Source: Gemmatimonas sp.
Lineage (GTDB): Bacteria > Gemmatimonadota > Gemmatimonadetes > Gemmatimonadales > Gemmatimonadaceae
NCBI RefSeq assembly: GCF_031426495.1
Contig: NZ_JANPLK010000071.1
Location: forward strand, 1 to 32,984
Length of the DNA stretch: 32,984 bases
Direction: 5' to 3'
This document shows positions 22,840 through 31,667 of this stretch, one piece after another. How positions within the stretch are numbered: the stretch's first letter is position 1; every line of letters starts with the position of its first letter. The position numbers were made by a program, and so were the translations under genes. The notes under the pieces were generated by a model. That model was not told the DNA's origin and searched no databases. It worked only from the letters and a program-made list of their open reading frames with translations.

Positions 22840-23882
22840 GCTGCCACCGTCGCGTGGGCCTGCGCGCCACTGGCGATGAGCGAATAATCCTGACGGCGCC
22901 GCGCGGGCGTGAACCCGGCGTCTCGAATGAGGCGGTCGAGTTCATCGACCGTCGTGCGATGGGTCGTGTTGGCTGCGGAAACGACGTTCTCTTCGATCAT
23001 CAACGAGCCAAAATCGTTGCAGCCGTAGTTGAGCGCCATCTGGCCGACCTTCATGCCCATCGTCACCCAGCTCGACTGCAGATTCGGCACATTGTCGAGC
23101 ACGATGCGCGACATTGCCACCGTCCGCAGATACGTGACCGCATCGGTCTTGGGCATGTGCGACATCGAGGGCGTGTTCTCTGGCTGCAACGGCCACGTGA
23201 TGAACGCCGTGAAGCCGCCGGTACGCGCCTGCAGATCGCGCACGCGCTGCAGGTGTTCGATGCGCTCCGCGAGCGTCTCGCCGATGCCGTACATCATCGT
23301 CACGGAGGTCTTCATACCCTCGTTGTGCGCGAGCTCCATGATCTCGAGCCAGCGGTCGGCGCCGGCCTTCTTGGGCGCCACGATGTCACGCACCCGCTGC
23401 ACGAGGATCTCGCCGCCGCCGCCCGGGATCGAATCGAGACCGGCCGCCCTGAGTTCGCGAATCACGTCACGTGCCTCCATACGGAAACGCGTCGCAAAGA
23501 AATCGACTTCGCTGGGTGAGAAACCATGAATGTGGATCGGATGGTGTTGCTTGATATAGCGCATCAGATCCAGATACCACTCAAACGGGATGTACGGGTT
23601 GTGCCCACCCTGAATCAGGATCTGCACACCGCCGAGTGCCTTCGTCTCCTCGATCTTCTCGCCAATCTGCTCGAAGGAGAGGGTGTACCCTTCCCCGTGC
23701 TTCGGACGACGATAGAAGGCACAGAATCCGCAGTCGGCCACACACACGTTCGTGTAGTTGATGTTGCGGTCGACGATGTACGTGACCACGCCATGGGGAT
23801 GCTTCGCCTGTCGCACGCGATCGGCTTCCATGCCGAGTTCGAGCAGCGGAGCATTGGTATAGAAATCGAGAAGGTCACGCAT
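22836..23882 (-). CDS. mqnC: Cyclic dehypoxanthine futalosine synthase (radical SAM)
   Basis: Third enzyme type of the futalosine menaquinone pathway. It cyclises dehypoxanthine futalosine with a radical SAM mechanism. The 348-residue protein has the cluster motif CVADCGFC (Cys47, Cys51, Cys54; CX3CX2C), then GGVQILIQGGHNP, HGFSPSEVDFFA, LDSIPGGGGEILV, TVTMMYGIGET-like TSVTMMYGIGET and FITWPLQPENT. The ATG at 23882 is preceded by AAGAGA; a GTG at 23909 is an in-frame alternative. It lies 39 bp downstream of mqnA. Confidence 0.95.
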   Translation of the reverse strand: MRDLLDFYTNAPLLELGMEADRVRQAKHPHGVVTYIVDRNINYTNVCVADCGFCAFYRRPKHGEGYTLSFEQIGEKIEETKALGGVQILIQGGHNPYIPFEWYLDLMRYIKQHHPIHIHGFSPSEVDFFATRFRMEARDVIRELRAAGLDSIPGGGGEILVQRVRDIVAPKKAGADRWLEIMELAHNEGMKTSVTMMYGIGETLAERIEHLQRVRDLQARTGGFTAFITWPLQPENTPSMSHMPKTDAVTYLRTVAMSRIVLDNVPNLQSSWVTMGMKVGQMALNYGCNDFGSLMIEENVVSAANTTHRTTVDELDRLIRDAGFTPARRRQDYSLIASGAQAHATVAA

Positions 23883-23921
23883 GGATGATTCTCTTGCGAC
23901 CGGCAGCACACAGGAAGTCGA

Positions 23922-24770
23922 TCACGCAGCGGGCAGAAAGGCGAGCGTGCCATCAGGCACGCGCCCTGCCAGTACGAGTCGACGGAAGAATTCGGTGAGG
24001 CCCGCGAGATGCGGGTACGACAAACGGTAATCCAATCCCGAGAAGTACTCGGCACAAGCTTCGCGCGACACGCCGGTGGCCAGGGCCGCCTGCGCCGTCA
24101 GCTGATCGATATGCAGCAAGCCCCAGTCGCGTGACGCGATCAACGAGGCATGCGCCGACAACGCCTCGTGCATCGGCGCGCCACGCTGCGCGACCCAGAC
24201 CGCGAAGACGAACGGGAGTCCAGTCCACGATTTCCAGACCTCGCCCAGATCCTCACGAAACGGGTAGCGCATCGCCCACGCCCCGCCGCGATTGGCCTGA
24301 TCGAAGAGCTTGAGCGCCGCGTCGCCGATCACCAGTCGCGCCTCATGCGGCTCATCCTCGAAGCGGTCGACGTCGGCCAGCTCGGCATCGCCAAGCACGA
24401 ACTCGGGACGGCAGCGCCACACGTTCTCGAACAACAGTTCAAGCAGTGCCACCGACGTCATGGAGCTGCGACTCACGATCACTTTGCGTCCGCCGAGCTC
24501 AGGCGGCGGGCGCTTGCTGAACAGCATGACGCTCCGCACGGGACCGTCGCTCGTGATGCCGAGCTCGGGCAGCAGCAGATAGCGCTTCGCGTCGCGCGCA
24601 TACTCAACGGCGGAGACTACGCTCACATCGAGCGCACCGTCGGCCATCAACCGGTTGAGCACGGTGGGGATACCCGTGATCAAACTGCCGTCGAGTGGCA
24701 CGATCCCACGATCGATCGCGCCGTACACGGGAAAGCAGTTGATGTATGGGATGCGCCCGACGCGCAGCAT
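23922..24770 (-). CDS. mqnA: Chorismate dehydratase
   Basis: First enzyme of the futalosine pathway. It dehydrates chorismate to 3-[(1-carboxyvinyl)oxy]benzoate. The 282-residue periplasmic-binding-protein-like fold without signal peptide shows RVGRIPYINCFPVY at the N-terminus, TGIPTVLNRLMADGALDVSVVSAVEYA, VIVSRSSMTSVALLELL and LVIGDAALK, all typical of MqnA. Its start is 5 bp after the mqnE stop. mqnB and mqnD are not in this window. Confidence 0.95.
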   Translation of the reverse strand: MLRVGRIPYINCFPVYGAIDRGIVPLDGSLITGIPTVLNRLMADGALDVSVVSAVEYARDAKRYLLLPELGITSDGPVRSVMLFSKRPPPELGGRKVIVSRSSMTSVALLELLFENVWRCRPEFVLGDAELADVDRFEDEPHEARLVIGDAALKLFDQANRGGAWAMRYPFREDLGEVWKSWTGLPFVFAVWVAQRGAPMHEALSAHASLIASRDWGLLHIDQLTAQAALATGVSREACAEYFSGLDYRLSYPHLAGLTEFFRRLVLAGRVPDGTLAFLPAA

Positions 24771-24775
24771 GACGT

Positions 24776-25972
24776 TCAGCCCACCGCGCCAGCGAGCGGC
24801 TCGGTCGATTCGTCGATCGCGCCGGTCTCGTCGGGGGCGAATTCGCGCAGAACGCGATAGAACGAATCACGTTCGGCCGGCGCCTTGCCCGCACCGCGAA
24901 TGAGGCCGAGCAGCTGCGGCAGCGTCATGCCCTGCGGTGTGTGCGCGCCGACCGCGTGGTAGATCTTCTCGCGCACGACCGTGCCTTCGATGTCGTTCAC
25001 GCCAAAATGCAGCGAGATCTGCGACACCGGCGTCGACACCATGATCCAATGCGACTTGATGTGCTCGAAGTTGTCGAGGAAGAGTCGGCCGACCGCGAGG
25101 TTGCGCAGATCGTCGAAGCCGGTGGTCGCGGTGCCTTCGCGGCCGAGCGTCTTCCCGAGCTCATTGTCGTCGGGATGATACGCGAGCGGGATGTATGCGA
25201 GGAAGCCGCCGGTTTCATCCTGCAGCTCACGCAGCATGTTGAGATGCTGCATACGATCCTCGATCGTTTCCACGTGTCCGTACAGCATCGTGCAGTTCGA
25301 TCGGATGCCGAGTTTGTGCGCCGTGCGATGCACGTCGATGTAGTCGGCACCGCCGAGCTTCTTGTCCGCGATGACGTGACGGACGGCGGCACTGAACGTC
25401 TCCGCGCCGCCGCCGGGCAGCGTGTCGAGACCGGCCTCACGCAGCGCGATCAGCACGTCTTCGCGGCTCATCTTTTCAATGCGCGCGATGTGGGCGATCT
25501 CGACGGCCGTGAGCGCCTTGATGTGCACCTGCGGGTGCCGTGCTTTGAGCGCCCGGAACATCGACTGGTAGTACTCGAGTCCCGCCTCCATATCGAGACC
25601 GCCGACGATGTGGAACTCGCGGGTGATGGAACCGTCGGCGCGATCGGATTCGGCGAGCACCTGCTCGATGCTGTAGCGATAGGCCCCTTCTTCCTTGGGC
25701 AATCGCGCATACCCGCAGAACACGCACGTCTTGCGCAAGACGCAGACGTTGGTGGGGTTGATGTGCTGATTCGATGCGAAGGTGACGCGGTCCCCGTGAC
25801 GGGCACGGTTGGCCGCGTCGGCCATGGCGCCTACGCCGAGCAGGTCGGGGGAGCGGAACAGGGTGACACCATCGGCGATGGACAGCCGCTCACCGGCGCG
25901 CAGCTTCTCCCCGATGGGGCGCAGCGCGGGATCACGGAGTCGATCGAGATCGAACGGAATAGTGACAGGCAT
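24776..25972 (-). CDS. mqnE: Aminodeoxyfutalosine synthase (radical SAM)
   Basis: Joins the MqnA product with SAM to make aminodeoxyfutalosine. The protein has about 399 residues and is related to MqnC and the CofH family: FASNQHINPTNVC, EFHIVGGLDMEAGLEYY, LDTLPGGGAETFS, RSNCTMLYGHVET and IPLAYHPDDNELG. The cluster motif reads CVLRKTCVFC (Cys77, Cys83, Cys86), a CX5CX2C spacing instead of the usual CX3CX2C. I start at ATG 25972; a TTG at 25990 is an in-frame alternative. It is the first gene of the mqn run, 69 bp after the fabF stop, with no obvious promoter seen. Confidence 0.93.
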   Translation of the reverse strand: MPVTIPFDLDRLRDPALRPIGEKLRAGERLSIADGVTLFRSPDLLGVGAMADAANRARHGDRVTFASNQHINPTNVCVLRKTCVFCGYARLPKEEGAYRYSIEQVLAESDRADGSITREFHIVGGLDMEAGLEYYQSMFRALKARHPQVHIKALTAVEIAHIARIEKMSREDVLIALREAGLDTLPGGGAETFSAAVRHVIADKKLGGADYIDVHRTAHKLGIRSNCTMLYGHVETIEDRMQHLNMLRELQDETGGFLAYIPLAYHPDDNELGKTLGREGTATTGFDDLRNLAVGRLFLDNFEHIKSHWIMVSTPVSQISLHFGVNDIEGTVVREKIYHAVGAHTPQGMTLPQLLGLIRGAGKAPAERDSFYRVLREFAPDETGAIDESTEPLAGAVG

Positions 25973-26041
25973 CAGGGCGTACTCGGGCAAGTGCGCGAAC
26001 CATTCGCGCGGACCTTCACCTCGATGAACGCCCCGACGGGC

Positions 26042-27283
26042 CTAGTCGTGCCACCGTCGGAGTGCAATCGAGACGTTGTGACCACCGAACCCCGAGCTGT
26101 TCGAGATCGCGACATTCACCGGCCGCGCGCGTGGCGTGTTCGGGGTGTAGTCGAGAACGCACTCGGGATCAGGAGTCGCGTAGTTGATCGTGGGGGGAAC
26201 CATGTTGTCGCGCATCGCCAAGGCACAGGCGATGAACTCCACCGAACCCGCCGCACCGAGCATGTGTCCAGTGGCCGACTTGGTCGAGCTGACCGACAGC
26301 ACGTGCGCGTGGTCGCCGAACACCGCCTGGATGCCCTTGGACTCGTTGGGATCGTTGAGCGGCGTGGACGTGCCGTGGGCGTTGATGTAGTCGACATCCG
26401 TCGGCGCGAGGCCGCCGTCCTTCAGCGCGCCGCGCATGGCCCGTTGGAGCCCCTCGTGCGCGTCCGGCTGCCCGGTGAGGTGGTACGCGTCACCCGTGGC
26501 GCGGTAGCCGACGATCTCGCCATAAATGCGCGCACCGCGGCGCCGGGCATGCTCGAGTTCCTCAAGTACCACCACCCCGGAGCCCTCGCCCATCACGAAC
26601 CCATCGCGGTCCTTGTCGAACGGTCGCGACGCGGTGGACGGCGAATCATTGCGCGTCGAGAGGGCGCCCATATTGGCGAAACCACCGATCGACATGGGCG
26701 TGACGGCCGCCTCGGAACCGCCGGCAAACATCACGTCCGCATCGCCATACTGAATGATCCGGAACGCATCGCCGATCGCGTGCGCGCTCGAGGCACAGGC
26801 GGATACGGTGGCGTAATTGGGGCCCTTTGCCTGCAGCCGCATCGACACGATGCCAGCAGCGATATCGCCGATGAACATCGGAATGAAAAACGGCGAAATC
26901 TTGCTCGGACCCAGCGTGCGGTAAACATCGTGCTGGTCTTCGAAGCTCCGAATCCCGCCGATTCCGCTTCCGATGATGACGCCCATCGTTTCCGGGTCAA
27001 TGGTCCCCGGAGCGATGCCCGCGTCAGCCGCCGCCTGTACGGAGGCGGCGACGGCGTACTGTGCATACACATCCGCGCGCTTCGCTTCCTTGCGGTCCAT
27101 GTACGCGAGCGGGTCGAACTGCTTGACCTCGCACGCGAACCGCACGGAGTACTTGGACGCATCGAACTTCGTGATATCAGCGCCCCCGGACACTCCCGAG
27201 AGCAAGGACCGCCAGGTCGTCGCCACGTCGTTGCCGACCGGCGTAACGGCACCAAGCCCCGTAACGACGACCCGCCGCCGCAT
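26042..27283 (-). CDS. fabF: Beta-ketoacyl-ACP synthase II
   Basis: Elongating condensing enzyme of fatty acid synthesis. The 413-residue thiolase-fold protein has catalytic Cys163 in VSACASSAHAIGDA, His303 in NAHGTSTPLNDPNE and His340 in TKSATGHMLGAAG, plus the N-terminal VVVTGLGAVTPVGND and C-terminal NSSGFGGHN. The start ATG shares its A with the acpP stop (TAATG), so translation is likely coupled. Last gene of the fab run. Confidence 0.97.
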   Translation of the reverse strand: MRRRVVVTGLGAVTPVGNDVATTWRSLLSGVSGGADITKFDASKYSVRFACEVKQFDPLAYMDRKEAKRADVYAQYAVAASVQAAADAGIAPGTIDPETMGVIIGSGIGGIRSFEDQHDVYRTLGPSKISPFFIPMFIGDIAAGIVSMRLQAKGPNYATVSACASSAHAIGDAFRIIQYGDADVMFAGGSEAAVTPMSIGGFANMGALSTRNDSPSTASRPFDKDRDGFVMGEGSGVVVLEELEHARRRGARIYGEIVGYRATGDAYHLTGQPDAHEGLQRAMRGALKDGGLAPTDVDYINAHGTSTPLNDPNESKGIQAVFGDHAHVLSVSSTKSATGHMLGAAGSVEFIACALAMRDNMVPPTINYATPDPECVLDYTPNTPRARPVNVAISNSSGFGGHNVSIALRRWHD

Positions 27284-27522
27284 TAGCCGGCGACCTTCGC
27301 CTCAAGGTAGGCCACCGCATCGCCGACCGTGCGGAGCTTCTCGGCATCCTCATCGGGGATATCGATGTTGAACTCCTTCTCGAACTCCATGACCAGTTCG
27401 ACGATGTCGAGCGAGTCAGCGCCGAGGTCTTCGATGAAGCTCGCCTCGGGCGTGAGCTTCTCGCGCTCCACTCCGAGCTCCTTTTCGATGATATCCTTGA
27501 TCTTCGACGCGTGATCCGACAT
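27283..27522 (-). CDS. acpP: Acyl carrier protein
   Basis: A 79-residue acidic carrier protein with the phosphopantetheine site GADSLDIVELVM (Ser37) and typical helices IKDIIEKELGV and EKLRTVGDAVAYLEAK. The ATG at 27522 is preceded by a good ribosome site AGAGGA; the open frame running upstream to 28023 is in a shadow frame of fabG. It carries the growing acyl chain for FabD, FabH, FabG and FabF, all encoded next to it. The 119-bp gap to fabG could hold a separate promoter; I saw no convincing one. Confidence 0.97.
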   Translation of the reverse strand: MSDHASKIKDIIEKELGVEREKLTPEASFIEDLGADSLDIVELVMEFEKEFNIDIPDEDAEKLRTVGDAVAYLEAKVAG

Positions 27523-27641
27523 AGGAACGATCCTCTGGGATGTTGGAGTAGTTAAGAGTGGGGAACTTAGCCATGCGGGGGCGTCGCTGGGAGGGCTTGA
27601 CGGCAAGAACCGCAAAGTCCTTCCCGAGCCGGCCCGCGAAC

Positions 27642-28400
27642 CTACATGACCATACCGCCGTCCACCACGAACACCTGACCGGTCACATAACTGGTCAAGT
27701 CTGAAGCGAGCACAGCCACCATGCTCGCGATGTCCTCGGCGCTGCCGAGGCGCTCGAGCGGAATGCCCGCACTGAGCGCACTGCGGGCCTCCGGTGTCAT
27801 CGCCGCCGTCATATCGGTGTCGATGAAGCCGGGAGCCACCACGTTGGCCAGGATGTTTCGCGACGCGAGCTCCTTGGCGATCGACTTGGTCATGCCGATT
27901 AAGCCCGCCTTGCTCGCCGCGTAATTCGCCTGCCCCTTGTTGCCGATCAAGCCGACCACACTGGCCACGTTCACGATGCGGCCGTAGCGGCGCTTCATCA
28001 TGCCGCGCGAGGCGGCACGACACGTCGCGAAAGCGCCGCGCAGATTCGCGTTGATCACCGCGTCCCAGTCGTCGTCCTTGATGCGGATCAGCAGGTTGTC
28101 GCGCGTCAGGCCCGCGTTGTTGACCAAAATGTCGAGCTGCCCGAAATCCTTCTCGACGGCCTCCACCAGCGCGATGGCCTGCGCCGTCTCTGACACGTCG
28201 GCCGCGTAGCCCCGCGTCTCGACACCGGTCCGGGCGGCGATCTCCTGTGCGGCGGCGTCGGCGCGGGCCTGATCACGTCCTGTGACCGCCACGCGCGCGC
28301 CGGCCATCGCCAGGGTCGTGGCGATGGCGCGACCAATACCCCGGGTGGAGCCGGTGACCAGCGCCACGCGCCCGGTCAGATCGATGCGAAGGCCGCTCAT
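27642..28400 (-). CDS. fabG: 3-oxoacyl-ACP reductase
   Basis: NADPH-dependent short-chain reductase of 252 residues. It has the Rossmann glycine motif TGSTRGIGRAIA (residues 17-28), NNAG at 94-97 and the catalytic Ser147, Tyr160 and Lys164 in ASVVGLIGNKGQANYAASKAG, and ends with TGQVFVVDGGMVM, very typical of FabG. The ATG at 28400 is chosen because the conserved fold starts there; the frame from 28493 would enter fabD. It lies 31 bp downstream of fabD. Confidence 0.96.
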   Translation of the reverse strand: MSGLRIDLTGRVALVTGSTRGIGRAIATTLAMAGARVAVTGRDQARADAAAQEIAARTGVETRGYAADVSETAQAIALVEAVEKDFGQLDILVNNAGLTRDNLLIRIKDDDWDAVINANLRGAFATCRAASRGMMKRRYGRIVNVASVVGLIGNKGQANYAASKAGLIGMTKSIAKELASRNILANVVAPGFIDTDMTAAMTPEARSALSAGIPLERLGSAEDIASMVAVLASDLTSYVTGQVFVVDGGMVM

Positions 28401-28431
28401 GAGGCAGTCGTTGGATTGGAGTTCGACAACG

Positions 28432-29379
28432 TCACGCGGGTTTACCGGCGAGGTCCAGCAACTTTTCGACCTCAGCGACGGTCCCGCACGCAAGAGTCTT
28501 CACCGCCGGGGCGAGGCGGCGCAGTAGGCCGGTCAGCACCGCGCCGCTGCCGATCTCGACGAAGGTCGCGTCCGGGTACTGCTCGACCAGCAAGCGACTG
28601 AGGCGCGTCCACTGAACCGGCGCGGTGAGCTGCTGCACGAGCAGCTCGCACGCGACGCTGGCCGACGTGACGGGCATCGCGTTGACGTTCGCCACGACGG
28701 GCACCTGTGGATCGCTCCACGATTCCGCGGCCAGCGCGTCGCTGAGTCCTGCCACGGCCGGCTCCATGAGCGGCGAATGGAACGCACCGCTGACTGGCAG
28801 CGGGAGGCAGCGCTTGGCGCCCGCTTCCTTGGCCAGCTCCATCGCACGTTCGACACCGGCGACCTCACCGGAAATCACCACCTGTTCATCGCTGTTGTAA
28901 TTGGCCGGCACCACCATGCCGCGCTCGGCGGTGGCCTGACGGCAGATGTCGTCGATGGACGACGTGAGCACGCCCAGGATTGCGGCCATGGCTCCCGGCC
29001 GCACCACGCCCTGCTCGTACATCAGCGTGCCGCGCCGGCGCACGATGCGCGCCGCGGCCGCGACGTCAATTGCCCCGGCCACGTGGTAGGCCGAGAACTC
29101 GCCCAACGAGTGGCCGGCCGCCGCCCGCACCTGCGGACCGATGACGCTCTTCACCACGGCCCACACGGCGGCGCTGTGCGCCAGCAATGCCGGCTGTGCG
29201 TTCAGGGTGCGCGTGAGTTCGTCAGACGGCCCTTCGAATGCGAGCGTCGAAATGAACGCCCCGACGGCGTCGTCGACCGCCTGAAAGACCTCGCGAGCGG
29301 CGGGAAAGGCCTCGGAGAGATCCTTGCCCATGCCCACCTTCTGCGACCCCTGACCAGGCAGCAGCAGCACGTATTCCAT
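28432..29379 (-). CDS. fabD: Malonyl-CoA:ACP transacylase
   Basis: Transfers malonyl groups from CoA to ACP. The 315-residue protein has LLPGQGSQKVGMG at the N-terminus, the nucleophile Ser91 in AGHSLGEFSAY, the substrate Arg in VRRRGTLM, catalytic His201 in VSGAFHSPLM and the late motif EIGSGAVLTGL. The ATG at 29379 gives the standard length; the longer frame runs into fabH. A 35-bp gap separates it from fabH. Confidence 0.96.
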   Translation of the reverse strand: MEYVLLLPGQGSQKVGMGKDLSEAFPAAREVFQAVDDAVGAFISTLAFEGPSDELTRTLNAQPALLAHSAAVWAVVKSVIGPQVRAAAGHSLGEFSAYHVAGAIDVAAAARIVRRRGTLMYEQGVVRPGAMAAILGVLTSSIDDICRQATAERGMVVPANYNSDEQVVISGEVAGVERAMELAKEAGAKRCLPLPVSGAFHSPLMEPAVAGLSDALAAESWSDPQVPVVANVNAMPVTSASVACELLVQQLTAPVQWTRLSRLLVEQYPDATFVEIGSGAVLTGLLRRLAPAVKTLACGTVAEVEKLLDLAGKPA

Positions 29380-29414
29380 GTGGTTCCGGATTGCGAGTTC
29401 GGAGGGCGTGGCGC

Positions 29415-30413
29415 TCAGAAGCGAGCGACCAGCGATCCCCACGTGAAGCCGGCGCCGAAGGCCGCGAAGAGCACGGTTGATCCTTCCTTCACGCGTCCCT
29501 GCTCTACCGCATCGCTCAGCGCGATCGGGATCGAGGCCGCCGAGGTGTTGCCGAAGCGATCGACGTTGACGAACACCTTGTCCATCGAGATGCCGGCATG
29601 CTTGGCCGTGGCCTCGATGATGCGCACGTTTGCCTGATGGGGAATGAGTAGATCGACGTCGGCCGCCGTGATCCGCGCGATGTCGAGCGCCCGATCGGTC
29701 GCTTCGGCCATCGACCGCACGGCGTGCTTGAACACTTCGCGGCCGGCCATGCGCACATAGTGCCGCTTCTGCTCGAACACTTCGGGCGAGAACGGCTCCG
29801 CGCCGCCGCCCGCCGGACGCCACAGCAGTTCGGCGAGCGCACCATCAGAGCGCATGAACGACGACAACACGCCCTTGGTCCCGCCCCGCTCCTTGTTGCG
29901 GCGCAGCACGGTCGCACCGGCGCCATCCGCAAACAAAATGCAGGTATTCCGATCGGTCCAATCGACGATCGTGCTGAGCATCTCCGCGCCGATGACCAGC
30001 ACCGTATCGGCCGATCCGCTGGCGATGAGCGACTCACCCATGATCGCGCCATACAGCCACCCCGAACAGGCAGCCGAGATGTCAAAGGCTGCGGCTCGCG
30101 TGCATCCGAGTGCCGTCTGAATCTCGACGGCCGTCGCCGGCAGCAGGTGATCCGGCGACGCGGTGCCGAGGATGATGACATCGATCTCGCCAGGCTGCAC
30201 GCCGGCGCGCGCCATGGCCATGCGCGAGGCTTCGGCCGAGAGCGACGTCAGCGTCTCGCCGTCTTTGGCGATGTGACGCTGCTTGATGCCGGTCCGATCG
30301 ACAATCCAGTCATCATTCGTTTCGAGCCCCATCGCTGCGATGTCAGCGTTGGTCATGATGTTTTTCGGCACGGCGTGACCTGTGCCGGCGATGTAGGCGA
30401 TCGGACGCTTCAT
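29415..30413 (-). CDS. fabH: Beta-ketoacyl-ACP synthase III
   Basis: Starts fatty acid chains by condensing an acyl-CoA with malonyl-ACP. The 332-residue protein has catalytic Cys116 in ISAACSGWLYG, His259 in LIPHQANVRII and Asn289 in FGNTSAASIP. The start ATG overlaps the plsX stop (ATGA). The open frame extends upstream to 30974 inside plsX, which is a shadow. It holds the usual position between plsX and fabD. Confidence 0.97.
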   Translation of the reverse strand: MKRPIAYIAGTGHAVPKNIMTNADIAAMGLETNDDWIVDRTGIKQRHIAKDGETLTSLSAEASRMAMARAGVQPGEIDVIILGTASPDHLLPATAVEIQTALGCTRAAAFDISAACSGWLYGAIMGESLIASGSADTVLVIGAEMLSTIVDWTDRNTCILFADGAGATVLRRNKERGGTKGVLSSFMRSDGALAELLWRPAGGGAEPFSPEVFEQKRHYVRMAGREVFKHAVRSMAEATDRALDIARITAADVDLLIPHQANVRIIEATAKHAGISMDKVFVNVDRFGNTSAASIPIALSDAVEQGRVKEGSTVLFAAFGAGFTWGSLVARF

Positions 30414-31444
30414 GCGGCGTTCCCAGACGTAGTGGGCATGGATTCCGAGAGGCGACGACCGATCTCGTCGGTCATGCCGGACTCGTACGCGCGGAGCGCA
30501 ACCATGATGGCGTTTTCCATGGCGCGTGGCGAACTCTTGCCGTGCGAAATGATGCTGACGCCGCGCACACCGAGCAACGGCGCGCCACCCTGCTCCTCGA
30601 CGTCGAGCTGCGTGAGCGAGCGAGCGATTTCGCGGGCGTCGAGCCCGGCCACTTTCGCGACCATCCCGATGAGCATAGGTCCGATGCTCTCGTAGAACTT
30701 GAGCAGCACGTTCCCGGTGAAGCCATCGCAGACCACGACGTCGATGACACCGCGATCGCAGCGCCCGTTGGGAAGGTCGCGACCCTCGACATTCCCGAGG
30801 AAGTTGAGCCCCGACGCGAGCAGTCGCTGGTGCGCGTCTTTCACGGCCGCATTGCCCTTCTCGGCCTCTTCCCCAACAGACAGGAGACCGACCGCCGGAT
30901 TGTCGCGACCGAGCAGCGCACGCGCGTAGACGGTGCCGATGCGCGCGAACTGCACCAGTTCCTCGGGCGAGCAATCCATGTTCGCGCCAGAATCGAGCAC
31001 CAGGATGGGGTCTTTCGCCGTGGGAAAGATGGTGCCGATGGCCGGGCGCGTGAGGCCGGTGTGCAGCTTGAGGTGCACGAGCGACGCGGCCATCTGCGCG
31101 CCAGTGTTACCGGCCGAGACGAAACCGTGTGCGTGACCGTCAGCGACGCGCTTGATGCCGACGACCATGGAGCTGTTGGTCTTGCCTCGAAGGGCGACGG
31201 TCGGCTTGTCGGTCATGGCGATCACCTCAGGCGCGTCGACGATCACAATGCGATCACGGACGCGCGCCAGCGGGGCGAAATCGCCGCGCAAGAGCGCGTC
31301 GAGTTCCGCCTCGATGACCAAGGACTGTCCTACGAGTTCGATGTGATGCTGCGAGGGCAGCGCTCCAAGCGCTTGGAGTGCGCCGGCGATGGGGGCCCGG
31401 GGGGCAAAGTCACCCCCCATGGCATCCACGGCGATGCGCGCCAA
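30410..31444 (-). CDS. plsX: Phosphate acyltransferase PlsX
   Basis: Makes acyl-phosphate from acyl-ACP for phospholipid synthesis. The 344-residue protein has IAVDAMGGDFAPRAPIAGA, FVSAGNTGAQMA, LDSGANMDC, GLLSVGEEAEKGNAA, FLGNVEGRDL, DVVVCDGFTGNVLLKFYE and GAPLLGVRGVSIISHGKS, all characteristic. It starts with TTG at 31444, two bases after the rpmF stop. It keeps the common rpmF-plsX-fabH order, linking ribosomal protein, phospholipid and fatty acid synthesis. Confidence 0.96.
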   Translation of the reverse strand: MARIAVDAMGGDFAPRAPIAGALQALGALPSQHHIELVGQSLVIEAELDALLRGDFAPLARVRDRIVIVDAPEVIAMTDKPTVALRGKTNSSMVVGIKRVADGHAHGFVSAGNTGAQMAASLVHLKLHTGLTRPAIGTIFPTAKDPILVLDSGANMDCSPEELVQFARIGTVYARALLGRDNPAVGLLSVGEEAEKGNAAVKDAHQRLLASGLNFLGNVEGRDLPNGRCDRGVIDVVVCDGFTGNVLLKFYESIGPMLIGMVAKVAGLDAREIARSLTQLDVEEQGGAPLLGVRGVSIISHGKSSPRAMENAIMVALRAYESGMTDEIGRRLSESMPTTSGNAA

Positions 31445-31446
31445 AC

Positions 31447-31629
31447 TTACGCTTCCTGCGCAGTTACCCGCTGCTCACCCGCATAAAACCCACACTCGTT
31501 GCACACGCGGTGCGGGCGCTTCATCGTACCGCACTGCGGGCACGACTGAATGACGATGGCGGGCGCGACCTTATGGGTGTTGCGGGCGCGCTTCCGCCGC
31601 TTAGATGTGCGGCGCTTCGGTACGGCCAT
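31447..31629 (-). CDS. rpmF: 50S ribosomal protein L32
   Basis: A 60-residue basic protein starting MAVPKRRTSKRRKRARNTHK, with a zinc ribbon formed by CPQC and CNEC. The ATG at 31629 is the standard L32 start; an upstream in-frame ATG at 31707 would overlap the preceding gene. It lies between yceD and plsX as in many bacteria. Confidence 0.97.
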   Translation of the reverse strand: MAVPKRRTSKRRKRARNTHKVAPAIVIQSCPQCGTMKRPHRVCNECGFYAGEQRVTAQEA

Positions 31630-31667
31630 GGGACTCTGACCTGAACGTTCGAGACGAGAAGAACCGT

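Noticed and set aside
24941..27286. A 781-codon open frame on the + strand across mqnE and fabF
   Set aside because: It is fully antisense to two well-recognised enzymes, rich in Arg, Val and His with no family motif, as expected for the mirror frame of GC-rich genes.
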